NCBI RefSeq assembly: GCF_029227915.1
Contig: NC_079875.1
Coordinates: forward strand, 30,569,501-30,633,500
Direction: 5' to 3'
DNA: 64,000 nt
DNA from: Hydractinia symbiolongicarpus
Taxonomy: Eukaryota > Cnidaria > Hydrozoa > Anthoathecata > Hydractiniidae
Part shown: positions 22,044 to 30,322 of the stretch, piece by piece
Position numbering within the stretch: position 1 is the stretch's first letter
Layout of the letters: every line of letters begins with the position of its first letter
Notes under the pieces: generated by a model
Told to the model about the DNA's origin: nothing
What the model saw: only the letters and a program-made list of their open reading frames with translations
The model's database searches: none
Position numbers and translations under genes: made by a program

Positions 22044-23405
22044 AAGGAAAGAAAAATGGCTTGTTATATCTATTTACAAACCTCCTTCTCAAAACAATGG
22101 ATACTTCAAGTTAATATGAAAAACTTCAAGTATTCGTTTAAAAATACTTCTTATGAAACTGGTATCAGTGATCATCACCATATGATTTACTCAATGTTAA
22201 AAACATCATTTCAGAAAGAAGAGGCTAAAATCATAACCTACATGTGTTACAAGAAATTTAATAAGATGCAATGAAAAACAGAGATAGACAATATAAAACA
22301 TTCCTAAAAAAACTAAAATGATACGTGGTAATCAAAAACCACACATAAACAAGGTGTTACGTCAGGCCATTATGAAACGGTCTCAGTTGAAAAATCGTGT
22401 CAATAAAACAAAAAACACTTACATTATAAGCTTTAACAAACAACGTAACTATGTGGTAAAACTTAACAAACTCGTTAAATTAAAATACTTTAGTAAACTT
22501 GATATTCGTAAAAACACAAAACCAGAAAACCAACCTTCAGATGAGATAGGAAACATCACCAGAAAATATGCGAACCATCACAGTATAGTAGCTATAAAAA
22601 GTAATTTTTCCATAAATCATAAATTTGCATTTAATCCAGTAACACTAAATGAAGTCAAAAAAGTCTACCTACAAACAAAACTACAAGTGTTGTCATTGTA
22701 TAAACGAAGATACAAAAATAGTCGCTTTCCAAATTGCCTGAAAGAGGCAAACATAATTCTTATATTCAAAAAGGGTGACATTAACATCAAATTATCGACC
22801 AATTAGTATTTTATCTCTTCTCTCGAAAGTCTACGAAAAACTTTTATACAAACAACAATCAAATTATATTGAACCCTTACTAAACAACCTTCTATGTGGT
22901 TTTAGGAAAGCGCATTCGACACAACACGTTTTATTTAACCCTATTCGTGCTGGGTCTTTTAGGGGCTCCTCAATGCTGGGGGAGGGCGAGCTGATTCGAC
23001 ACCCCCTATGTAATTACTACAATTGTTGTCCAGCTATTATTTAACAATTTGGTGAAAAAAAATTGATGACGTAGGCATTTTTTGAGATGACGGCATTAAA
23101 TATCGGTGACATATACTAAAAGTCACTATGTAATTTTATCCGTTGTAATTAACCGCCTACTTCACGATACAAAACATTTACTGGAGTGGTTTAAAATTAA
23201 CACAATTAATGAAAATCCTAAAAAATTTTAGTTTATAATTTTAAGCAAAAAAGTGAGGCAGCCGATAACATACAGATAAATCAAATTTCCATTAAAGAGA
23301 CTAATAGTGTGGTGTTGTTAGGAATTAAGATTGACAATAAGTTAGTATTTAATGACCATATTTAGAGTATATGTTCTACGGCTAACTATAAACTCCATGA
23401 TCTGA
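22044..23405 (+). pseudogene. Degraded LINE (CR1/Jockey-type endonuclease-RT)
   Basis: Pieces of one non-LTR retrotransposon polyprotein appear in order with frameshifts. The endonuclease C-terminal part has KWLVISIYKPPSQNN and ETGISDHHHMIYS (22044-22274). The linker and start of the reverse transcriptase has GNQKPHINKVLRQAIMKRS through FPNCLKEANIILIFKKGD (22318-22800). Then SNYRPISILSLLSKVYEK and LLCGFRKAHSTQHVLF (22775-22934). After the piggyBac-like interruption the C-terminal RT region resumes at about 23166 with LEWFKINTINENPKKF and VVLLGIKIDNKLVFNDHI. The catalytic FADD part is missing between the two halves. The 5' end is truncated, and the 3' side breaks off at the Helitron-type fragment. 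Confidence 0.75.
22939..23165. mobile_element. piggyBac-like end fragment inside the LINE
   Basis: TTAA (22935-22938) followed by CCCTATTCGTGCTGGG, a close relative of the complete element's end at 11470, then a G/C-rich palindrome-like stretch (GGGGGAGGGCG ... ACACCCCC). No matching right end is visible before LINE sequence resumes near 23166, so the right side is lost or deleted. The 23165 boundary is approximate. Confidence 0.5.
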
Positions 23406-23790
23406 TGGAGATATTGTAATGAACATATCAAGATACCCAAATTGACTGACAGCATCAATAAGAAATGAATGTTGCCATTGCCAGTATTGCGGTGAGAACC
23501 ATTTAGTACTGAGAGATTCTTTTGGCGGTGTACCCATAATTCTGCCACTTTTTGTTTTATATAAAATAACACACGAATTACTAACCTGATATGGTCTTGT
23601 ACATGTACTTATTAAATTGATACTGTAGCAACTCGAAATGAATTGAAAAATCCAATATTGCACTTTTACATTATATCATGAATAATTTGTTTGCTGACAA
23701 GTGTGATGAACCACCATCAATTAAGCCTTCACACAGTGACTTTGTGTAGTACATGATTGGCCATAGTGCACATTCTATTCCCCTTAAAGA
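23382..23790 (-). pseudogene. Fragment of a Helitron-type replicase N-terminal region
   Basis: Minus-strand pieces read, in order, RGIECALWPIMYYTKSLCEG; then ILDFSIHFELLQYQFN with YMYKTISG; then FSPQYWQWQHSFLIDAVSQF and LDMFITIS. This order (ALWP entry, LLQYQ, SPQYWQWQH, F.TIS) resembles the Helitron_like_N region of large cnidarian elements; the assignment is by recall of that pattern. The pieces are out of frame and carry stops, and the reading stops abruptly where the LINE piece begins near 23405. Confidence 0.4.
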
Positions 23791-23799
23791 AAATACTTC

Positions 23800-25328
23800 C
23801 CAAAACGGTATCTTTTTTTTTTTCATTTATGATCAAGTCGTGATATTACCTGTAAAAAATTGATACATTTTAAAAATAAATATTTTACATCATTTTTAAC
23901 ATAAATTAATTCACCTATAGTAAGAGTCATTTGCAATTGTTTTTTTCCATTTCATCTTGCAAGGAAGAAATTTTTTCTTTAACGGTTAAGTCTGTTTTTA
24001 ATAATGAAAAGCCGCATGTTTTTACTCTGTATCCATGCTGCTTTCTTTCATATTTCCAATGCCGATATCAAAAATGCGTAATATATTCTGCTATTCATAT
24101 GTCATTCCAAGTAATTCCTTCGGAACATGATTAATTTGAGGAATTTTATAAACATTTTTATTGTAAATACATGTTGTAGAGGTTTTCAGTGCGCCCTTGT
24201 TGTAAGTTTAAAGCTTTTTGTTATTGAATAATGAACACTCGCTAGATTATGTCTCTGATTTGAATTTTATGCAGTTGGTTAAGTCAGTTACAGTTCGTAA
24301 AGCGTAAAAAGATATGGAAGTGGCATTGATGTTATTGTACCAAACATTTCTGTCCCCTTGCATTTTTATATTTTCCTGATCTCTGTCTTCTTACTAAAGA
24401 TAAGAAATTATACAACTACAATTTGGCACAAGAACAAATGTTTTCCGATTTTTCCAGAAATAGTTGCAGTCTTACATGTTTTCTGAAAAAAATGATACGA
24501 AATGCAGAAAAAGGAACAAAGGTAGTAATATCATGTCATGTAGGTAAGGTAGTAATATCATGTCATGTAATATTAAGTACACTATAATATAAAAAAACTT
24601 ATTGTTTCGTTTATTTAACAATTCTTTGTTTATTTATTTACAATATACAATTAAATTATTTTTCTTTCCTCTTCTTTTTGATGCTTGTAAGTGTGCCCCA
24701 CAATAAGTGAAAGAACTGTAAGTAATGTGAACACATTTCTTTTCTCGAAATAAATCTGTTGTTTTCAAAGTATGTGTCATGAGTAAATCCGTATTTATTA
24801 GTCCATTCTTTCTTACTTGCAAGTCTTGGTTAAAACTGGATAAAAATACTACGTATTTCTGTTGTTTTCTTTTTCTTTTTCTTTTTCGTCTCTAGTAAAT
24901 CTGAGTAATCATGGTCATCATTCTAAATAACCACAGGTTCATATTTTTTAAGTGCTAAAGTTAGTTAGGTATATTATACAAAGTATAACGTACCTGGCCC
25001 TCTCTCATTTTTCTTTTCTTATTTTTTTCATCATAACATCTTCCACCTGCATTTCTTAAAGTGCTTTGATAAAATAAGACAATTTGTAGAAAAGAAATTA
25101 CTTTTACTTCGCCTTTATTTTTTATGTGATTCTTTTTTCTCTTTTTTGTGCTTCTTTTTTTCTTTTCATCCTTGTTCAATAACATCTCTTCTTCTTGGGA
25201 AGTCTATTTGAAGTTCAAAATGTTATAAAGTTATGAATGCAAAATGTTAAAATCATATGACACAGTATCATGGTTGGAAGACGCACCTGGTTTTTATCCG
25301 TATTGTAAGAATAATATATATGAATGTG
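23800..25328. other. Intergenic, no gene recognised
   Basis: AT-rich sequence with a pyrimidine tract around 24870-24890 and a 27-bp duplication at 24519. The Lys-rich frame near 25 kb on the minus strand looks like low-complexity AT/AG bias rather than a protein. Confidence 0.45.
24519..24570. repeat. Tandem duplication, 27-bp period
   Basis: AAGGTAGTAATATCATGTCA plus TGTA occurs at 24519 and again at 24546. Confidence 0.75.
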
Positions 25329-25335
25329 TCTTAAC

Positions 25336-25364
25336 CATAGTCACAAGAAAAAAAGATAGTCTAG
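25336..25364 (+). repeat. Left terminal inverted repeat of the P-like element
   Basis: 29 bp, exact complement of 28622-28650; starts CATAGTCACAAG, has a run of seven A, ends TAGTCTAG. Confidence 0.9.
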
Positions 25365-25428
25365 CAACAAACAATAGGCCATTGTTCTATGTTTTTACGG
25401 CTGAACTATAGTGGCTCCCAAACCTCCG

Positions 25429-25456
25429 ATCCTGCACAGAAGTTCAAAATGGCGCA
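25429..25456 (+). repeat. Left subterminal inverted motif
   Basis: ATCCTGCACAGAAGTTCAAA and on through ATGGCG, about 65 bp inside the left inverted repeat. The inverted counterpart lies at 28534-28559, and a third partial copy at 28499-28519. P elements carry subterminal transposase-binding repeats; by position these are candidates. Confidence 0.6.
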
Positions 25457-25530
25457 TTTTTTGGGTGTTGTGTGTACTTAGTTTGGTGTTTTTATTTCGA
25501 CTTTGGGTGTTTTTCGTACAAGATTTTACT

Positions 25531-26777
25531 ATGCCTGGTGAAAATTGTGCTATATATGGATGCTCTGTATCGAGGAGAAATAAAGACATCAGTATTTTCA
25601 AACTTCCGTTGCCAAATAATGAAGTAAACAAAAAATGGGGAAAGAAATTGCTACTCATGTTCTCGTGTTTCTTGCCAAAGGTGTTGTTAATCCTCTTTCA
25701 TATAGTATTGCAACATTTGCTACAACTGGAATAACTTCCTATCAAATCATGCCTATATTTTGGAAAGATGTTTTTTACCTTGAAAAAATAAATTTGAAAG
25801 TTATCGCTGCAACAGCTGATGGTGCTTCTCCAAATAGACGCTTTTTCAGAATGCATAGGCATTTAGATGGTGTCCATGACAGTGATGTAGTTTATCGTAC
25901 TAAGAATATTCATGCTAATGATGGTCGATTTATCTATTTTTTAGCTGATGCTCCACATCTCATCAAAACATCACGCAATTGTCTGTTTAATTCTGGTTCT
26001 GGTCGAGCTACCCGTTATATGTGGAATAGTGGATTTTATGTTCTTTGGAGTCATATCACACAACTCTATCACAATGATCTCGAGAGTGGTTTGAAGTTGG
26101 TCAATAAATTAACAAATGATCATATACAGCTAACACCATTTTCAGTAATGAAAGTTCGTCTTGCAGCTCAAGTTCTCAGTGAAACTGTTGGCAAAGTTCT
26201 CAATCAGTTTGGTCCACCTGAAGCAGCTGGTACTGCACAATTTTGTCTAATGATGGATAGTTTTTTTGACTGCTTGAATGTGAAAAACACTGTCGAACAT
26301 GTGTTGAAGAGAAAGCCATTTCTAAAACCTTATCAGTCAGTTGATGATGAACGCTTTGCATGGTTGGACGGTTTTCTCTCCTATTTCACCTTATGGAAAG
26401 AGTCAATTGAAGAGCGTGGTGATAATTTTACAAAAAATGCCAAATCAAATATGTTTATTTCCTGGCAAACACATGAAGGGCTTAAGATTACAGTTAACTC
26501 TCTCAAAAAAGTAATGAAATTCCTTTTACAACATGGTGTACCGTACATTCTTTCTGAACGGTTTTGTCAAGACGATCTGGAAAATTATTTTGGTAGGCAG
26601 CGTGCCATTGGATCGCGACGTGACAACCCATCGGTGAGAGACGTTGGATATAATGATAATACCATAAAAGCACAATTTTCTGTAAGACCAATTGCTGGGA
26701 ATGTACAAGGATGTGGTAGCAAATTCAACATGATAGATGACACCCCATTACCAAAAAGAAAAAAGTCTACACTTTGA
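25531..26777 (+). pseudogene. P-element/THAP9-like transposase, internally deleted
   Basis: The ATG at 25531 opens a THAP zinc-finger start (MPGENCAIYGCSVS, with the first two Cys of the C2CH set, then IFKLPLP and KKW). After about 37 residues the frame runs into unrelated reading. The transposase body continues in another frame from about 25640 to 26777: ATADGASPNRRFF and LADAPHLIKTSRN (RNase H-like core region with acidic residues), then LSERFCQDDLENYFGRQR near the C-terminus. The rest of the THAP domain, the linker and the first part of the catalytic domain are absent, about 200 residues by comparison with family architecture. I infer one internal deletion with frameshift; an intron is unlikely because no good splice pair joins the pieces. 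The first catalytic Asp of the D-D-E set is probably lost. Confidence 0.72.
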
Positions 26778-26796
26778 ATGAAGCACACAACAAAAC

Positions 26797-27254
26797 GGCT
26801 ATTCTTATAGCCACACATTTGAAAAAATGTTATTAATTGGCAATTTTATCTAGTTCTCTTTATATTGTGGGACTGGAGATGCTTTGTTCTATCATTGGAT
26901 CACTTTAGGAGATGGTTATTGGATGAGTATGTATGTTTATTTTTTCTATGTCCCATCTATCTATTATTTTGTGAAAGCTATTAGCTATGGAAAAATTGCA
27001 ATGTTGTCACTTTTTCAAAACGCGTCAGAATTACTCACGCATATATTTACAGGAAAATCAGAGGAATCCTGATATCTTAAATTGACCGTAAATGAAGTAA
27101 CAGGATTTCTCACACGGCACCTCTAAATCGTACTGTGAGGGATCCTGATTTTTGTCTGAAGTTCAACCAAAAAAAAAAAAAGGAATGAATTTTTATTGTG
27201 ATTTTTAGCCATGTGTAATGTTTTTTTATCACATGTGTGGCTATAAAAATAGCC
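26797..27254. repeat. Inverted hairpin pair between the two convergent genes
   Basis: GGCTATTCTTATAGCCACAC at 26797 has an inverted partner ending GGCTATAAAAATAGCC at 27254. Each arm is itself a 6-bp hairpin (GGCTAT..ATAGCC) with a 4-nt loop. The interval lies between the stop codons of the transposase and finger genes. It could be a nested 458-bp MITE or a termination/insulator element of the P-like transposon. Confidence 0.5.
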
Positions 27255-27295
27255 ATTGTGGCAGATTTTATAGTTCATGCCCGGAACTAGATGAA

Positions 27296-28504
27296 TCAGT
27301 GACCCATGTCTTTGCTGCTAGTGGCTTTTTTAATTTCAGTTCTCAATGATCTTTTCTTTGCAAGTTTTTTAGCAGCCTTATGTTTTTCACGTATGTCTCT
27401 AGCATAGGAAAAGCTGCGAACTCTTGTAAAGATAGTAAGCATGTGTTCCAGAAGATTCATACTGACTTCTTTACTGACTTGTGGATCAATGGTATAACAG
27501 ACACTTTTGAAATTGGAAAGTACAGAACAGTTTTTGAGCATATTTTTAACAAGGTCTTGACAATTTAGTGTTGTGCTGAAATTTGAAGTTTTCAACCGAA
27601 ACATTTGTTCACATTCTCGAAAAAGTTCTTGTATTTGTTTGTTCACTCTCCACAAGCCACCACGGTCGCGTATATTGATCAATGTCTGTGAATCATCACA
27701 GTCAACTTTGCATGCTTGTAGGATTGATACAGCCTGTTTGTTGAATTCACTTTGTTGAGACTTTTTCGAAAAACGGAATTTTGTATAAAGCTTGTGAACG
27801 ATAAATCCAGCCACATATTGCAGGCTTTTTTGTTCATTCTCCGAGATAGGTGTTACAGCTTCAGTTACAGAATCGACAACTTTATCATTACCCGAAAGAT
27901 GAATTAAAACATGATTTGCAAGTTCTGTTAGAATAATATTGCTCAAAGTAGTGTCCTCAAATTTTGATGGAAGCAAGTTATCTTTCAATAGACCATAAAA
28001 GTTTGCATAAAAATCTTCTGCATCACCGTTATACTTTCCAATGATTGGCTTCAGTTTTTCCCAAAGTTTGACCGCATCATCATTAGAAACTTTAAAATCA
28101 CGAAACACTTCCCTGGTTGATTTGGGTAAACATTGATCACCAAGGCATATCTCAGCACTCTTCGTGATAAGTACTTTCAACTTCAAAGGGTGTAGCTTTT
28201 TCAAAATTTGTTCTTCTTTAGTAAGTTTTGGTAATGAAGGACCAGCATTCGTCGATATTTCAGGAGTAACTTCAGTAGTGTGTTTGACATTGCGATGTCT
28301 AGTCAGGCCACGTTGTGATTTACAAATTTTATCACAATCCTGACAAGGATACCCAACTTCTTCGTAAGCTTTCACTTCCGTTATCACAGCATCTAATTCC
28401 ACATTAAAATCCACATCTTCATCAAGAAAACCGCCTTCAAGTAACTCAAATAAATCATCAAGATCTTCGCCTGCAAGGTAGTCTCCTCCTGCATGCGCCG
28501 CCAT
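27296..28504 (-). CDS. C2H2 zinc-finger protein of the P-like transposon
   Basis: 402 codons from the ATG at 28504 (MAAHAGG...) to the stop at 27296; the frame is open further upstream but without ATG. An acidic N-terminus (EDLDDLFELLEGG) precedes one C2H2 finger, CQDC with RGLTRHRNVKH (about residues 55-77). The long C-terminal part includes SLQYVAGFIVHKLYTKF and a Lys/Arg-rich tail. The YVAGFIVHKL stretch resembles a helix found near the C-terminus of P-type transposases, so the protein may be a transposase-related accessory factor; this is inference. The start codon lies within the subterminal repeat cluster, so promoter and transposase-binding sites probably overlap. The frame is intact, unlike its partner. 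Confidence 0.7.
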   Translation of the reverse strand: MAAHAGGDYLAGEDLDDLFELLEGGFLDEDVDFNVELDAVITEVKAYEEVGYPCQDCDKICKSQRGLTRHRNVKHTTEVTPEISTNAGPSLPKLTKEEQILKKLHPLKLKVLITKSAEICLGDQCLPKSTREVFRDFKVSNDDAVKLWEKLKPIIGKYNGDAEDFYANFYGLLKDNLLPSKFEDTTLSNIILTELANHVLIHLSGNDKVVDSVTEAVTPISENEQKSLQYVAGFIVHKLYTKFRFSKKSQQSEFNKQAVSILQACKVDCDDSQTLINIRDRGGLWRVNKQIQELFRECEQMFRLKTSNFSTTLNCQDLVKNMLKNCSVLSNFKSVCYTIDPQVSKEVSMNLLEHMLTIFTRVRSFSYARDIREKHKAAKKLAKKRSLRTEIKKATSSKDMGH

Positions 28505-28621
28505 TTTGAACTTCTGTGCCCTCCTGCATGCGCCGCCATTTTGAACTTCTGTGCAGGATGAGCGGGCCGTCCCAGGCTGATTGAGGATAGTTCGCGTAAA
28601 CAATGCCGACGGTCCACGCAA

Positions 28622-28650
28622 CTAGACTATCTTTTTTTCTTGTGACTATG
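28622..28650 (-). repeat. Right terminal inverted repeat of the P-like element
   Basis: 29 bp, exact complement of the left end at 25336-25364; followed by the TCTTAAC direct repeat. Confidence 0.9.
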
Positions 28651-28657
28651 TCTTAAC

Positions 28658-30100
28658 GAATGGTGTAAGTAAGAACTTACAAAATTTACCGTTCTTCTTG
28701 TAATAATCTTTGGTGTAATCTAAATGAAAATATTTAATCGCAGATTTTGAATAAAGTTCAAAATATTATGACGTTTTGAATGGTTTACTGCTATTCTTGT
28801 ACTGCCAGATAGTTCCTACTATGTGAACATATGAAGCTGTACAATTACATGCAACATTTAAATTTCACACTAATAAAATGATGTTAAATCATACCATTTA
28901 ATAAGAATGGTATAAAAACTTAAAGTTTAACATCCTGCGACGAGTTGTTCGTGTTTGTCCAATCTAAATAGAAGTACTATATAACAGCTGCACATAATTT
29001 TTATTCGATCAATATTTCTTACAAAATTACACTTACACAAGTCGAAGATACTTGCACTTCACGCGTTCGTTGTTGCTTTTCAAAATGCTAAAGTAATTTT
29101 TTATATTGATGAAATTGTAACTTCCTGTACTGTAAAAGTAGTAATATACTTACTATTTCTTCGGTGTCGGATGGATCGACAATCCCACTATCCTATGTGA
29201 ATGAATATAAAAATTATTTAACATTTCTTTAATTCAGTAAATACTAAAAACAGTAACATAAAACACACTTTTTGTATTTATTCATCTAGAATATTGACAT
29301 TGTAATTTCCACTCGGGTTTATCTGCTCCTCCAGCCCTTCAAATATCGTCTAGATGGAAATGAACATACTTCGCTACTTTCAAATGTAACGCCGCCAGAT
29401 ACATGCTCGCACCTATACACATCATATCGTTAATATATATCTCAAATCTCTCTTCATTTTCTTCATTCTCTTGTACGCCTGTGATGCAATCGCAACCTTT
29501 TTGTATTGCACACTATTGGCTTTGTCACCATCCAATTTATTATTAAGGGGTGAAATTGCATTATTTATGTTGATGACCCTATCGAAGGCAAAATTCGAAA
29601 TAGGGTTCTTTATAAAAGATGGCAGCTTTGATGTAAAAACGTCTCTATTCGGAGCGAGTGTTGCTGCCAATTCCGAAAAAGTCACGGATGGTCTATTAAG
29701 CCACTCACATGTGAACGGTTTTAACTACTTCTCGAAGTCCCCATCCGTCGCGGTATTCGGAATAGTCGCTGGACCGCATGGCCTACGGAAGTCCTTAGGA
29801 AAATGATTAAAAAATGATACTGCTGCTTTTGTACGACGTGACATGTAAATATATGTAAAAAAAATTTAATGTTTCAGAAAAAGTGTATAGGTAATGGCAC
29901 ATTTTCATATAGCTAATTTTTTGAAAAAAAAAACGCACTGCAACCCAAAAAGGTTTTGAGTCATAATTGTATTTTCAAAAATGCATTTTAACCTTTATGA
30001 AAGCTATTACGTTCTTTTTAATTCACACAAAACATATGTAGAAAAATGATCTGAAAAGAAGTGATATGTTGATAGACAGATTCAACACAATTCCCTACTT
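28658..30100. other. Intergenic with one eroded coding-like segment
   Basis: AT-rich DNA right of the P-like element, with a coding-like piece at 29422-29790 and nothing else recognised. Confidence 0.4.
29422..29790 (-). pseudogene. Unrecognised eroded reading frame with one amber
   Basis: On the minus strand, CGPATIPNTATDGDFEK is followed by TAG and then, in the same frame, LKPFTCEWLNRPSVTFSELA through PSFIKNPISNFAFDRV to SQAYKRMKKMKRDLRYIL and a stop. Residue mix is protein-like and continuous across the amber. A plus-strand frame over the same bases is also open, so strand choice is uncertain. Family not recognised. Confidence 0.25.
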
Positions 30101-30104
30101 TGTT

Positions 30105-30322
30105 AGTAGCAAAGTAGGGTCGACAACCTCGTTTCAAGTATTTATATTCTGGCCGTAAAATGGATAAACGAGGCATTTAAAAGAGACGAATATCCTATGT
30201 TTTCGATTTTTTGTATTGATATAGGATATTTGTACTTTAGGGTGAACAACTTCGTCTCAGGCTCCTTATATCTTTGCCGTGGAAGTGATAAACGAGGCAT
30301 TTAAAAAAGACCAGTGTCTCAT
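30105..30322 (+). repeat. Two diverged monomers of the 124-bp satellite
   Basis: GGGTCGACAACCTCGTTTCA and GGGTGAACAACTTCGTCTCA each open a unit. Each continues with GATAAACGAGGCATTTAAA and GTATTGATATAGG-type sequence, as in the main array, but with many more substitutions. They lie 3.2 kb ahead of the array. Confidence 0.85.

Larger units (their letters stand above)
25336..28650. mobile_element. P-element-like transposon with complete ends and two convergent genes
   Basis: The ends are identical 29-bp inverted repeats (25336-25364 and 28622-28650) starting CATAGTCACAAG and closing GATAGTCTAG. They are flanked on both sides by TCTTAAC (25329-25335 and 28651-28657). P elements also begin with CA and make 8-bp duplications; here 7 bp are certain. 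Inside are a THAP/P-type transposase gene on + and a C2H2-finger gene on -, meeting tail to tail, plus subterminal inverted motifs. At 3,315 bp it is a complete insertion structurally. The transposase is deleted, so present mobility would depend on a sister copy. Confidence 0.88.

Noticed and set aside
24961-25185. Lys-rich protein frame on the minus strand
   Set aside because: It coincides with T/C-rich low-complexity DNA and has no motif beyond KK runs.
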